DNA of 64,000 nucleotides from Grammothele lineata (GCA_002150815.3 NDFF03000228.1:173532-237531), one strand, 5' to 3'. Positions 48,736-62,400 are shown, numbered from the stretch's first letter. The notes: generated from the letters alone by a model not told the origin. Numbers and translations: made by a program.

Positions 48736-50802
48736 ATGTCCGACGCGCCAGAACCGGCCGCGGCCGCGACCGCCAACACCTCCGCTTCTTCACCCGTGCC
48801 GACGCTGGTAGATGAGAAGGAGAAAGGCACGGACGATACGCCAACGCTGGCGACGTACTCGGCGGCGCGCAAGTACGTGCTGCTCGTCATCTTCTGCCTC
48901 GCGCAGTTCCTCGACACGGTCAACAACTCGTCGCTGTACTCGGCCATCCCCTCCCTCGTCGTCGCGCTCGGCATGAACGAGGCCGAGTCGACGTGGATCA
49001 TCAGCGCGTTCCAGCTCACGTTCGCGTCGTTCTTGCTCATCGTGAGTTTCTTCCTTCTCTGCGCGTCTGCGCGTTCTTCCCGGTTACGGCATGGGGGTTA
49101 TGGGACGTTGACGGGATGGTGGTTGGGCGTGACAGAGCGGGAGGATAAGCGATGTGTATAACCCGAGTGAGTGTGTTCGCGGGGTAACCTAGCCCGAGTC
49201 GAGGACCTGTCACTGACGTTTCTCCTCGCGTCCTCTAGAGTACGCGTTCATCGGCGGTATCGCGGCGTTCGGCATTCTATGCATCGGCGCTGGCTTCGTG
49301 AACGACAAGATCCCGTTTATTGTGCTCCGCGCGCTCATCGGCATCGGTACGTCCTTTCATGGACCGTCTGGTCTACACCTCATGCTGACCCATATCTCTC
49401 GCAGCCGCCTCGATGACCGTCCCCTCTGCGCTCACCCTCATCGTCAATGTGTTCCCGGAGCCCACAGAACAGGCGCGCGCGATCGGGGCGTTTGGTGGTT
49501 CCGGCGCGGTCGGAAACGGTACGCTTCTCTTGCTTGTGGGCGGTTCGTGAACCCGTTGAGCTGAGAACGCGGCGGTCTTCAGTGTTGGGCCTGATCATCG
49601 GCGCGCTGTTCGTGCAATACACGACGTGGAGATGGGTGTTCTGGTTCGTGTCGGTCATAGCGGTGCCCATGGCTATGGTCTGTGTTCTCCTTATCCCGGC
49701 GCAGAAGCCGCGCTTGGCGGTGGGAAGCAGATGGAGCCGGTTGGACATTGGAGGTGTCAGTATCCTGACAGGTGAGCCTGGCCAATGTCTTACAATGTTT
49801 TAGTACTATAACTCATGCGATACGGTCAGTTGCGCTCGTCCTCTTCAACTTCGCCGTCACATCGGGTTCGACGTCCGGCTGGGGTACGGGAGGCGTGCTC
49901 GCGCCGCTCATCATTTCGGTGTTCATGGTCGCCAGCTTTTTCTTCTTCGAGACGCGCATTCCCGCAGAACGCGCGGCGATTCCTCCCGCAACGTGGTTCC
50001 TGCCCAACTTTATGGTCCTCTTCGTCACCGCGCTACTGCCCTTCTTCTGGTTCACGGCCGTCTTTACGCTCTACACCACCCTTTGGCAATCCGTGTGGGG
50101 CTGGAGCGCGCTCAAGACCGCAGTACACATGTAAGCTCCCGTTCGCGATCTGCGCGCACGCGCTGCGATCTGACAGGCCCGCTCCCATTACACAGGATCC
50201 CCATCGGCATCACCGCGTTCCTCGCCGCGCTCACCGGCCCGCTCTCGCGCATCGTCGACCCCAAGTACCTCATCCTCTCCGGGGAGGCGCTCTCCGCGGG
50301 CATGACCGTCCTCCTCGCGTTCGCGGACCGCCCCGAGCGCTACTGGGCGTACATCTTCCCCGGGCTCGTGCTCGGCACCGTCGGCATGATGGCGACGTAC
50401 ACGCACACGAACATCGCCATCTTCCGCGGGGTGCCGCCGACGCAGGCGGGCACCGTTGGGGCGATATTCAATGGGGCGCTGCAGTTGGGCTCGGCGGTGG
50501 GCATTGCGGTCGTGGGCTCAATAACGAGCAGCGTTGACGCGCGTACGGGCGGTGGGGGAGAGAGGAGGTTCGAGGGACGGGCGGCGGCGTATTGGTTCTT
50601 GTTTGCGATCGTGGTCGTGGAGTGGCTGGCGCTGCTCGTGTTCTACAAGGTTCGGAAAGAGGGCGACGAGGAGGCAGGGAAAGAGGAGGGTAAGTCGTCG
50701 GAAGAAGCCGAGCAGGGCGCGGTCGAGGAGAAGGCGCCCAGTATGAAGGGCGACGCGGAGACAGGCGAAGTCCCCGTACTGAATGGCGACAATCGCGTTT
50801 GA
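48736..50802 (+). CDS. MFS transporter, drug:H+ antiporter type
   Basis: Start MSDAPEPAAAATANTSA with an acidic N-terminus; first exon ends after FASFLLI at 49041. A 31-nt exon (49136-49166) supplies SGRISDVYNP, the equivalent of MFS motif A (GxxSDrxG-like), joined to KYAFIGGIAAF. Then ALIGIAASMTVPSALTLIVN, GLIIGALFVQYTTWRWVFW (DHA-type motif around helices 5-6) and the later half from 49840: FLPNFMVLFVTALLPFFWF, GPLSRIVDPKYLI, TVGAIFNGALQLGSAVGIAVVGS. The C-terminal tail is Glu/Lys-rich. About 560 residues. Probably a plasma-membrane multidrug or metabolite exporter; the substrate is not predictable. No biosynthetic genes adjoin it. Confidence 0.85.
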
Positions 50803-51000
50803 TAGAGAATGGTTCTGGGACATTTTTGGCTTCCGGTTGGCTTCTTTACTTTCGATCGTTCTCCGGATTCCCCTATGCTTGGATTTGCTACGACATTGTA
50901 CCATAGACATGCACTTCGCAATCGTACCCTACTGAACGATCTAGATCAATCGACGCAAGACTCCAGAATGCGGGCACCCTTCCTGCATGTATACACTGAA

Positions 51001-52375
51001 TCAGATAGAATGACGGCGTTGTGTCGTGGAACAAGATCCTGCCGGGGCTGGAAGCGACGATGAATGTGGGAGGTCTTGCTCATGGTTCGCAAGCAGCGGT
51101 GGTTGGGTCTGCTGGGACGACGAAGATGCATGACTGTCTTCGGTAGTGGATAGCAGAGGCGATTTGTTTCCTACCGCAGCCTCTCTCTAAGATTGGGTAA
51201 GACGTCTTAACCAGTATTCCTTGAATTAGTAGGAAAAGTTCACGACTTACCGCCTGCTTGGCTTCAACATGACGGAAGTCCCTCCGTTCCACCGGCTTGG
51301 GATACGAGCACATCCTGATGAGGCGCACGCCAAACTCTACGCATGCGATACACGCCGCTGTCCATCCAAACGGGTTGTCCGAACCTGCGTGCACGATGAT
51401 CGTGCGTTCACCGTCGGCCCCTGCGTTCGCACCTGTACTACCGCAGGGGCGGCGAAGTAACCCGCGCCGAAGCGCGGCGCCAATGTTGTAGTCCATGACG
51501 GAGCTATACGCGGGGCGTCCAGGGATGCGTTGCATGAGCGGGGCCTCGAGCGTGATCGTGGTGAGGGTCGGGGGGAGGTTGTCCACGAGGAGCTTGAGGA
51601 AGACTTCGGTGTCGAGATGGAGGTGCTGCAGATTGGGGAATGTGGTGCGGATGGAGGCGGCGAGACAGGTCGCGTTGTACCCATATTTTAGCCAGTCGTA
51701 CATGTAATGCGCCTGGCAGATGGGGTAGTGCTTGAGACGTAGGAAGCGTACGGAGGGGAGTCGGGGTAATACTTCGCGCTTCGAACAGAGCTCTGTGGTG
51801 TCATAGAAGCAGTCAAGGTATAGGTTTTCCGGGGGGCGGATATTGGGGGTAAGGCTCAATGCGTCAAAGAGGACGGTGTTGAGAGCCTGTCGCAACGGAT
51901 GGCTTGTCGCGGGATGGGAGAGCGTCAAGGACTTGCAACCTCGAATTAGTCTGAGTAGGGCATCGATAGTGGCTGTAATGGCTGAGGAGGCATCACGATA
52001 GTCATCGTATCTTGGGCCGCGCCAGGAGTCGTCAAATCCTTGCAGGAGGACATGGGAGTGTTGAAAGAGGCTGCTGAAGAAACGATCTCGAACCGCTGGA
52101 TCCGTACCGTCCCCGATTTGCTGCAAGGCAGCGGCGTCCTCTACAACGTCTCGGTAGAGAGCGAGGTCTGGAGGTTGCCCGCTACCGCACTCCACTATGA
52201 CGTGGCGTATGGCAACATGGACTATCATTTGGCGGAGGCGTGGATCGGCTGTTGAGATGTTACGATACAACATTGCTCGCTGCTCGGGCCCGGTGTCGAA
52301 CGTTGCGCTCCATGCGTCCAAGAGGATTTGCTCTACCATCTCACTCGGAAGTGGTAATGGAGATGTTGAGGACAT
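51001..52375 (-). CDS. F-box-like hypothetical protein
   Basis: Not firmly recognised. Start MSSTSPLPLPSEMVEQILLDAW (an upstream ATG in frame lies at 52411): the PLPSEMVEQILLDAW opening is F-box-like, followed by leucine-rich segments such as LPRLPSVRFLRLKHYP and FPNLQHLHLDTEVFLKLLVD. Two ends are possible. Read straight through, the frame stops at 51080. If the GTAAGT…TTAG segment near 51250-51190 is spliced, the frame after EAKQA changes to a Ser/Gln-rich tail and stops at 51001. I favour the spliced form because donor and acceptor are both good and the length (~56 nt) is typical. About 430-450 residues. Confidence 0.55.
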
Positions 52376-52673
52376 AGTGGGCAGTTGCTGGTGGAGGGGC
52401 GATAAAATCAACGGCTTAGACGAATGGTAAACATCTTGCCCATAATGAGGCCGACTTGAGCGCCGTGGCTGACATCTGTCGGCCGCCCCGACGTAGTCGC
52501 AGATAGCGCCGATCGCATCGCGGGAAGAGCACGTTTCGGACCGGACTAGAACAAGACCTCAACAACGTTCAATACCAAAGTGACGCGTTAAGGCACAAAA
52601 CAGTCCTAGAGCAAGAATCAAGACTAATAGAACCAATACGACCCACCCATCCACCAATAGTATCCCCGGCCGC

Positions 52674-55600
52674 TTAGGCCACGCTTCCGCGACCTGAAGA
52701 ATTCACTGAAGGGGAGACTTGAGCAGCCGCGGTGCGATAGGCAACATACCGCCCGTTCTGGTATGACAACTTCGGATGTGTTACTAGTGGAGGGATAGTG
52801 ACTACGTCGTTCGCACCGCCGGAATCATGCCGTGGGTTCGGCCACCGGAAGACAGGAGGGTAGGGTATCTCGTTCGCATAGCAAATCTCCGCGACACAAT
52901 AGGCGGCGTGCTTGAGGTCGTTGTCGCTCTCAACGTCCGGTGGGAGAGGCCGAGATGGCGGAGGAACCGGTACTCCCGGACCCGTGGTAGAGATCCGAGC
53001 AGATGCTGACGCGGCCTGGTTCGTGCTTGCGCCAGCGATCATGAGGTCCTCGGTCAGGAGGGAAAGGACGGCTTCTTCTGCGTCTCGGTCTGAAGATCCG
53101 CTATCTTCGCCATCATCTGACATTCGTGCCGACGAGGATGCGCCGTTAGCGGGCTGAAGGGAAGGGACCCAAAGGAACGGCTTCTGCGATAATGCGAAGT
53201 AGTACTTGTCATTTGCGATCATGTGTGCTAGCGCAACGAGCGTCCGCTTGGGAACTGTAGAAAGGGAGAGATCAGTGCCCGAGCACCAAGGTCCAACGAT
53301 AGTGGGACGTACTGGTCTGGCCACTCATCCCAGTAAGCATGATTGCGATACGACTGAGGGACCGCCGAACGCCAGCGCTATACGGAATTGTGGCACTGTA
53401 GTACGCATATTGCTCAATCTGTCGCGTCATGAGAGTGAGATGTAATGTCTCCATAGTTAGAAAGTTGCCGCCAAGGACGACAGTCTTGACGGGATTGTAG
53501 ACCATATGAAACATTCCGGGTGGGAGGATTCTGCGAGTAAACGAGGTTAGTTAGGCAGGAGGAACGCGAGTAAAACCGAAAGACAAAGCATACAGAACGT
53601 TGTTGGGTGTCAACATCAGCGCCCCTACGTCGAACATATTCTCGAAAGCTTTCGGAGATTCCCTAGGTGTTGTAGTAGCTAGCAACCGTAGGGCGGCCTT
53701 CCTGCACTCAGGATCATCGCTCCGAGGTCTAAGAAAGGTCCATATCTGCGTTCCGCTGGCAACAGCAGTCCATGTAGCCATGCCCGATGATCTATGTTGT
53801 GGGTGTATGAGGTAACCCGCGTTGTACATAGAGCCCCACGTGGATGCATGCACGTAGTCGGCTGTGATCTTCTGCGGTCCCTGAAAGTCAGTGAGAGGAC
53901 GTTTGACGCCTGGTTGGAGCGATTGCGGATGTCGATGACCGATTTTGTTGGTGGTCATCCAAGCGCGAAGATCGTCACTAATGCGGCTGGTGACGTAGGT
54001 GTCTCGCGTCAGATCGAGGTACACTCGCCGGAGAGAGGACTCACCGAATGAACCAAGGCGTTACACCATTTTGAACCATGGGACGATCGAGCATACCAGC
54101 ACATTGGGTCGGATCGTTGGCGGTATTACAGAACTCGAGATTGTCCCCAGTCCTGAATAATTCGGTAGAAGCAGGCTTGTCTACCCCGTCTTGCAGCCTG
54201 CATCGTGTCCCAACATCTAAAGTGTACCCATCAGTTTAAGTAAGATGACGGTTTTCCGGATGTAGCCAGCCTTGATTGCTTACCTTGCCAAACGACAGGC
54301 GAGTTTAACGCGCTCGTGATCCTCCTAACCGTGTCAACATTCCAATCCCACTTATCTCCCAATTTCGACCCTCTGACTACAACCGCACGTCCGTTCTCCA
54401 GGTGTGTTCGTATCAGCTGTATTATTTGTTCGCTTTGTTCTGGGGATCCGTCCTCCTTGACGGGCTGTGGTATATCTATGACCGCAACAATGGGCGTGCG
54501 CGACTCTCCGACATAACCTGTCGCGTCTACGGAATGTTTTGCCGCCCATTCTACCATGCGAACATCATAACTCTACGAAGTAATCAGCCCTGGCATAAGC
54601 GTACAAAGGCTTTAATGACACACTTTCTGTTTATGACCTTGAATGAATGGGAGCGGTGTCCGCACGGCGTTCCACCATGTGCAAGCACTATATTCCTGAG
54701 GAAAATCCGGAGATTCCCGTGTTGGCATCAAGAAATCTCTTCCTACGTCGGCCGAGTTGGCTTGTGTCGCTGCTGCATGCACCACCTTAGGGTCGGTTGG
54801 TACCATAGGAGGAGCTGATAGAAGTTCAGCTGTGCTTGCTACGCCAATAGAGCAGCTCATAAACAAACCTACTATACCACCAGGGAAGGAACTTTCCTCG
54901 GAGCTCAGCGAAGGGCGCGCCTTGGAGAGATCTTCTGGTAGGACCACTGTCGTCAGCCCTTTATACGATGGCACTACACGGATTCGCATACCTGGTGGAC
55001 TGCGCGTTGGACCCGGTGGCGGCATAGGAGCACCATTATCTCGCGCTGCGCTTTCCTCCGGGACGTCCTTAACGATGTTAGGCGCAACTGCGTCCCGCGC
55101 CTCCGCATCCTGCACATTCGCGACCTGCACATTCGCGTCTTGCACATCTGCGATTTCGGCAAGGCGCGCTCGCTTCCTTGCGTTTTCCAGCTGGAAGCCA
55201 CTGGGCCGTTTCCGTACGGATGGACCATGTTTGTTCCTGATAGCCTCCTGCACATCACGGTATGAGGGCAAAGGAGGGCTCGCCTCCCATATCGCTGCTA
55301 CAAGTCGATACCGATGGTTCGCGAACGCATTGCAGGTCATCTTAGCGTAGTCGTCGATACCGTCAACCAGTTTGGTGTTGACATAACGCCGCCGGATTTG
55401 TATGATTGTCGACTGTGCGCCCCACACTACCCGATCCGGTGGGTCGAAGCAGAGCATAAGGTCGCTCATCGGGTGTCGCGGGCCGTCTTGGACGAGACAT
55501 GAATCCGGGATGGCGGTCCAGCGGTCGGAGTTGCGCACAAACATCGAGGGCGTGCCGCCTGTTGGATACGCGCGCCCCCAAACGTCTCCTGGGATACCGA

Positions 55601-55841
55601 GATTTTCCGGGGGCTCCACGTTCCTACTCCAGTAAGCAACGTTGGAAAACTTGGGCTTCCAAGGAGGCTTGGGGATTTTGACGGGCTGGTCCATGCAATA
55701 CGCGTAGTGCGGGTCGACCTGAAAGTCGGGTGGCATGCCCGCAGGAAGGCCTTCTGCATATATTATGCTTTTGGTACTAGCCTCGAGTGCTTCCAGCGTC
55801 TGCAGGTGGTGAGCGGCTGTGGAACAAGCGTCATACGTCAA
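52674..55841 (-). CDS. large JmjC-fold protein, metal ligands apparently lost
   Basis: Multi-exon gene read as ~55841 down to 52674. The first exon (about 400 residues) has no domain I recognise: YAYCMDQPVKIPKPPWKPKF, a basic stretch KRPSGFQLENARKRARLAE suggesting nuclear location, and a small VQDAN-type repeat. Middle exons carry AVIDIPQPVKEDG, NGRAVVVRG and WNVDTVRRI, as in fungal JmjC proteins. The core is AGYLIHPQHRSSGMATW, SGTQIWTFLRP, then LPPGMFHMVYNP and LGGNFLTMETLHLT across an intron. The last His is kept, but the usual His-x-Asp pair before G(F/L)ATW reads Gln-His-Arg by my alignment. A Ser/Asp-rich C-terminus ends SGRGSVA. Probably a non-catalytic chromatin or nuclear protein; inference. 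One exon junction near 54620 uses a weak GTGTGT donor. Confidence 0.6.
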
Positions 55842-56446
55842 GGGTTGGGCGAGTATGGACGCGCATCTACAGCGATGAGACTGGTGTGAAACTATGGCTC
55901 ACATATAATTACCCCAGGGCCGGGAACTACCCGCATATCGACCGTACTATGGCTACAGACGTTAGCTTGTGAGGTTGCTCGGTACGAAGGGGAGGGCGTC
56001 CGACTGACCACTCGAACGAGGACCAACCAATGTGCTTGGCGTCTGTTTACCGGCGACGCGGCGACTCGGCCTCAAGACGAATTCGGACGTCGGAGTTGAA
56101 AACATTGATCTCGAAGTAACTGCACACGAAAGGATTTGAATTCCGCTAGAAGGATTCCATTTCTTTCTGTTCCTTACACATGTCCAGCTCAAAAGTATAT
56201 CGGTGTCTAAGCCTTCAATTGTCCAACGCAACAAGCATTCACTGGGGTTCGCCCTATGATATAGCCTTTGAATCGTCACACCAACAATATCATGACGCAG
56301 AGCCAAGAGTCATAGTTGGATTGCGCGTTCTAAACCAAGATCTATTGATCCGTTTTTGTTGTGACTACGATCGTGTGTTTGTGTTCTAGCGTACAAGTCA
56401 TTGATGAATGTCCTAGAAGTCCGGTGTCTTTTTGCTGGTACTCTAT
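55842..56446. other. intergenic region between JmjC gene and URA2
   Basis: About 600 nt: JmjC promoter side and URA2 3' flank. AT-richer than the genes. The minus frame 55962-56306 shows no domain. Nothing else seen; an additional 5' exon of the JmjC gene here cannot be excluded. Confidence 0.45.
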
Positions 56447-59400
56447 TTAGCCCATGACGCTCGCCAACAGAGCCATGCGAATCTGAAGATAGTTCGTGAT
56501 TAGTACCCGTGTTCGCCTAAACGATTGGATAGATGAACTTACGAAGAGGCCGTAACGCATCTGCCGGAAGTAGACGGCACGACGGGAGTCGAAGTCGACG
56601 TCGGGGTCGATTTCTGCGTAGGGATCAGAATCCAGTGCGGGCACAGTCAGGAGCACACGATGCTTACCGTTGACACGAGGCAAGGGGTGCATCACAATCA
56701 TGTCTTCCTTCGCGCGTGAGAGCAGCGCGTGGTCGACGCGGTACGCATCCTTGACCGCGTTGTACTCTGCCTCGTCCTTGAAACGCTCCTTCTGCATACG
56801 CGTGACGTACAGGACGTCCGTCTCCCCGAGAACCTCCTCCAGTGACTCGCATTGGTAGACAGGGATGCCAGCCTTGCGGGCAGCCGAGATGACGCTTGCC
56901 GGCATCGCGAGCGAGGGGGGCGAGACAAAGTTGAGGCGGACGGAGTACAGAGAGAGCAAGGTGACGAGGCTGTGGACAGTCCGTCCGTTCTTGAGGTCAC
57001 CGAGCATAGTGATCGTGCGGCCGTTCACAGTTCCGAGCTCTGAACGAATGGTGTAGACATCGAGAAGTGCCTAAATACGAATCGTCAGCATGATGTTTCA
57101 AAAGGTAGCAGACGACAAGAGCTTACCTGGGTGGGGTGCTCGCCGATACCGTCACCGGCGTTCAAGATCGGGACGGGCGAGAACTTCGCCGCGAGCTGCG
57201 AGCTGCCAACCTCCGGATGGCGGATAACGATGGCGTCCGCGTAGCATCCCATTGTGCGGATGGTGTCGGGTAGACTCTCGCCCTTGAGGACAGAAGAAGC
57301 GTCGACGTTGACATTGACGACCTCTCCGCCACAGCGTTTCATAGCGGCGTCGAATGACGAGTGCGTGCGCGTCGAAGGCTCGTAGAAGAGGGTCGCGAGG
57401 ACCTTGCCCTTGAGGATGTCGAGGGCACCATTCCGCTCTACCTGGAGTTGCATCTCGTGCGCGAGCGTGAAAAGATCGTGCACGTCGCGGTGGCCGAACT
57501 GCTTGATAGTGAGGATGTGGCGGCGGTTGAAGGCGGGGTGGGGAAGGAGATGATTGAAGATCTGCATGCCCGCCACAGGGCCCTGAACAGGAGCGAGTGC
57601 CGTGGATGCGATGACGCTGGCGTGCGGCTGCTGCTGGACCGGTGGTGCGACCTCCGGAACGATTTTGCCTGTGATGGCGAGAATGTCCGGCCGTCCACCA
57701 GAGACGGATGCTCTACGCTCGGCCGCTGGGGGATGAGCGAGCGTTGCGCTAGAGACGTCTTTACCAAGAGGCGCGCTGGATAGGACGCCATCAAGGAACG
57801 CGGTCTGCCCATAGATCTGCACACGATGGACGGCGCCGTTGACGACGGTGCCCTCGAGCGGAGACCACGCAGACTGGCGCTTGTGGAATGGGTACTTGCG
57901 ACCAACGATGATCTCGACGCTCGCGTGACTCTGATCGGGGAGAGCGAAGATGCGGAGCGGGTTGTCGTGTAGACGAAGACGAATGTCGTTCAGGGTCAGA
58001 CGACCGGCAGCGACGGCCCCAAGGAGGAGAGGGAGGGTTTCTTCGATACCGGACGCCGCAGAAGCCTGCTTCCCGAGCTGGGTGGCAAGCTCATAGGGAA
58101 CGCGGCCAACGGAGAAGACATCGATAGCATCGAGGTTGTTCCAGAGGTATTGCTGGTCGTCTGCGCTCGGAAGGCAGGTGACTCCCGGGAACTGCTCCTT
58201 CGTGAAGAAGAGCGCATAGACTGAGACGTCGCAGGTGACCTTGAGTTTCTTAGCCTTGCTCAACGAGATAAGGAGCATGTCCTCCTTGGTCTGCACGTTG
58301 GTGACATGAAGCGAGCTGTTGTGGAGGTCCGCGAGGAGCAAAATGGGAGCCAGGTTGGCACCGCGCGCGTCGGTGACGATCGGTTTCTCAGAGGGCCAGG
58401 ACGCGAAGTGAGCGGCTGCTGCAGGGATCTGGCTGTCGGGATCGCCGTAGCGGAAGGGCACGAAGAGCGACTTGACGTCCGCCTCGAGCTCGTCGTCCAA
58501 GGAAGTGATGTTGAAGGTCGATGCGGTGATGTTCATAGCGTAGTTGCAGTAAGCATTCCCCGCGATATTGCTCGCTGCCTTGTCAAGCGACGCACGATCC
58601 GTGATCCGGGTCTGGAGGCCCACGGGGAGCACGAGGGCGGTGACGAGACCACCGCTGATCGACGCCTTGGTCGCGTTGACGAAGTCCTCTCCAGCCATGG
58701 TGAGATCCGGAACGTAGCTCGCGATGTTGACGAGACCAGGGAAGCTGTGCGTCTCGTGCGACGTCTTGAAGTCGACGGGAGAAACTTCCAAGGGCATCTT
58801 ACGAACGAGCGCCTCGAACAGGAGCTTCGCGATCTTGACGTTGGTGATGAGGGGAACTGCGAAGTCGACGGCCATGCGACGCGTGCGGTACCCCTTGCTA
58901 GCGTAGCTGGCAGGACGGCGGAAGTGGTTCTTCGACGGCAAGTTGATGTACATGTCGATGAGGTTGTTCGCGAGATGCTGGGTGAGCGAATACTCAGACT
59001 TCTGCTCGCTGTCCTCGCCGAGAATCTCAAGGTACTGGCAAATGAGAGTGAGCTCAGGTCAGCGTAGCGGTATATTGGATAGCGCACCTTGCAAGGTACA
59101 TTGTGCTCCATGAAGAAGTCAGCCGTCCCTGAAGTGCCGAAGATATTGTATCCTGCCGCATGCAGCCTCTGAACCGACGGGAGGATCTCGATCTTCTCCT
59201 TGTAGCTGCCGATAGAGAACAGGATATTCTTCTTCGGAAGGATGATGCCGGTAGACACAAGCGCCTTGACGTATGCTTCGTACTTGTCCTTGCCGAAGCA
59301 CGCGACCTCTCCAGTAGACGCCATCTCGACACCGAGGACAGGGTCTGCGCCCGACAACCGACTGAAGCTGAACTGAGGTACCTTGACGCCGACGTAGTCC

Positions 59401-62400
59401 GGAGGAAGCGGGACGTGTGGGTACGGTTCGACGGGCATGCTGAGCATGACCTTGGTCGCCATCTCGATCGCGTCGATGCCGGTGACCTTGGACACGAACG
59501 GGAACGAGCGCGCGGCGCGGAGGTTGCACTCGATGACCTTGATCTCGTTGTTCTTCGCGATGAACTGGATGTTGAACGGGCCGGTCACGTTGAGCGCGTT
59601 CCCGATCTTCATCGTCGCGTCCTCGATCCGCCGCACCGTCTCCGGGTCGAGGTCCTGCGGCGGGTGGATGAGCGTCGCGTCGCCCGAGTGCACGCCCGCG
59701 TTCTCGACGTGCTCCGAGATGTAATGCATGATGACCTTGCCGTCCTTGGCGACCGCGTCCATCTCGATCTCCTTCGCGCCCTCGATGTACTTTGTGATCA
59801 CGACCGGGTGCTCGCGCGAGACGGCGGTGGCTTGCGAGAGGTAACTGTTCAAGTCATTCTCGCTGAACACAACGTTCATCGCTGCGCCCGAGAGCACATA
59901 GGACGGGCGCACGAGGACTGGGTAGCCGACCTTCTCGCAGAACGCGTGCGCCTCGTCGAAGCTGGACAGCTCCTTCCAGAGAGGCTGGTCGACGCCGATC
60001 TCGTCGAGAAGACGGGAGAACTTGAAGCGGTTCTCGGCGGTGTCGATCATCTCAGGCGACGTGCCGTAGATCTTGACGTTCTGGCGGTACAAAGGGAGCG
60101 CGATGTTGTTCGGGGTCTGACCACCCATGGAGAGGATGACACCGCGGGAGCGCTCGGCGTCATAAATGTCGAGGATCGTCTCGAGGCTGATGTTCTCAAA
60201 GTACAAGCGGTCGGCCTCGTCGTAGTCCGTGCTGACAGTCTCGGGGTTGTAGTTGACCATAACCGTGGGGAGTCCGTTATCGCGGAGGGTGCGGATCGCA
60301 CGTACAGCACACCAATCGAACTCGACCGAGGAGCCGATGCGGTATACCCCAGAGCCGAGGACCATGACACCACAGTCGTCGAAGCTGACATCGTGCTCGA
60401 CGGCGTTGTATGTCGTGTAAAGGTAGTTGGTGAACGCGGGAAACTCGGCAGCGACGGTGTCGATCTGCTTGACGAAGGGCGCGATACCGGTCTCCTGACG
60501 CAGGCGGCGAACGGCCAGCTCAGTCGTACCCATGCATGTGGCGACTTGGCGATCGGAGAAACCGAGCTGCTTCGCTTGCCTGAGGAGGTCTGAGCCAATG
60601 GAGTTGATGTTGCATTGGCTGTCGGTACCGGATGAGTACGTGGAAAAGCGATTCATGCAGTACGAGAAACTCACTAGAGGCGGTTCTCCATGTTGAAGAT
60701 CGACTGCAGCTTCGTGAGGAACCACTTGTCGATGTTCGTCATCTGCCAGATCTTCTCCACGCTGTACCCGCGGTGGAAGGCCGTGGCAATCGCGAAGATG
60801 CGCTTGTCCGTGGGGTTCATGAGCTCTTCGTCGATGTCCTCAACCAGGTCGTTCTGGAAAGCACGTTAGGACATGCCCTAAACCAGTAAGAGGTGCAGCC
60901 AACGTACCTTGGCGAAACCAGAGAACTGGTCGTCAATCGCGCGAATGGCCTTCTGAATCGTCTCCTGGAACGAGCGCCCGATGCTCATGACCTCACCGAC
61001 GCTCTTCATGCTCGAGCTCAGCAGGCGACTGACACGGCTGAACTTCTTGAGGTCCCAGCGGGGGATCTTCACGACGACGTAGTCCAAGCTGGGCTCGAAG
61101 CACGCAGAAGTGACCTTCGTGACCGAGTTCTTGATCTCGTTGAGCGGGATACCGAGCCCGAGCTTGGCCGCGATGAAGGCGAGGGGGTAGCCAGTCGCCT
61201 TGGATGCGAGCGCAGAGGAGCGGGAAAGTCGTGCGTTGACCTGGGGGTATAGATGAGCGGTTTTGAGATGGAGAAACCCTGAGCGAACTCACCTCGATGA
61301 TACAGTACTCGCGCGAGGTGGGGTTCAGCGCGTACTGGATGTTGCACTCGCCGATGACACCGAGATGGCGGATGACGTTGATGGCCGTCGTACGGAGCAT
61401 GTTGTAGTCCGCATCGGAGAGCGTCTGCGAAGGCGCGACAACGATCGAGTCGCCGGTATGGATGCCCAGAGGGTCAAAGTTCTATCGCGCGTCAGTATAT
61501 GCTTGAGACCCGCGCCGAGAGCGTAGCATACCTCCATGTTGCAGACCGTGATGCAGTTGTCGCGGCAGTCACGCACGACCTCGTACTCGATCTCCTTCCA
61601 ACCCTTCATGCTCTTCTCGACGAGCACCTGTGGGCTCGTCGCGAATGCCTTGCTGCACAGCGCCTTGAGCTGCGACTCGTCCTGCGCGAAGCCGGAGCCC
61701 AGGCCTCCCAGGGCGTACGCCGCGCGTACAATGACCGGGTACCCGATCGTACTCGCAGCCGCAACAGCCTCGTCGACAGTCGTCGCCGTGCTCGACTGTG
61801 CACAACGCTCCCCAATCTCCTCCATCGCGCTCGCGAACAGCTGACGGTCCTCGGTCATGATGATAGTGTCGATGGGCGTGCCGAGGACCTTGCACCCGAG
61901 CGCCTCGAACTCGTCCTTGAGCTTGATGCCGACGTTGAGGGCCGTCTGCCCGCCAAAGGTGACGTAGATCCCGTCCGGCTTCTCGTACTTGATGATCTTC
62001 CGCACGAACTCGGGCGTGACGGGCAGGAAGTAGACCTTGTCCGCGAGCCCGCGCGACGTCGCGATCGTCGCGATGTTCGGGTTGACGAGGATGGTGTAGA
62101 TGCCCTCCTCCTTGAGCGCCTTGATCGCTTGCGAGCCCGAGTAGTCGAACTCGCCCGCTTGGCCGATGGAGAGACCTCCAGAGCCGAGGATGAGCACCTT
62201 CTGCACGTCCGCGCGGGGCACCCGCGCTTCGTTCTCGGCCTTGGTACCCCCGGGCATCGAGATGGGCACGAGAGCACCAGTCTTGGTGCAATCGACGATG
62301 TTCTGGATGAACACGTCGAAGAGGAACTCGGTGTCGCGAGGGCCGGGCGTCGACTCGGGGTGGAACTGCACAGAGAAAAACGGCTTGTCGACGCAGTAGA

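Noticed and set aside
48736..55841. Secondary-metabolite cluster around the MFS and PhyH-type genes
   Set aside because: No backbone synthase, P450 or pathway regulator is near, and the PhyH gene lies about 30 kb away among unrelated genes.
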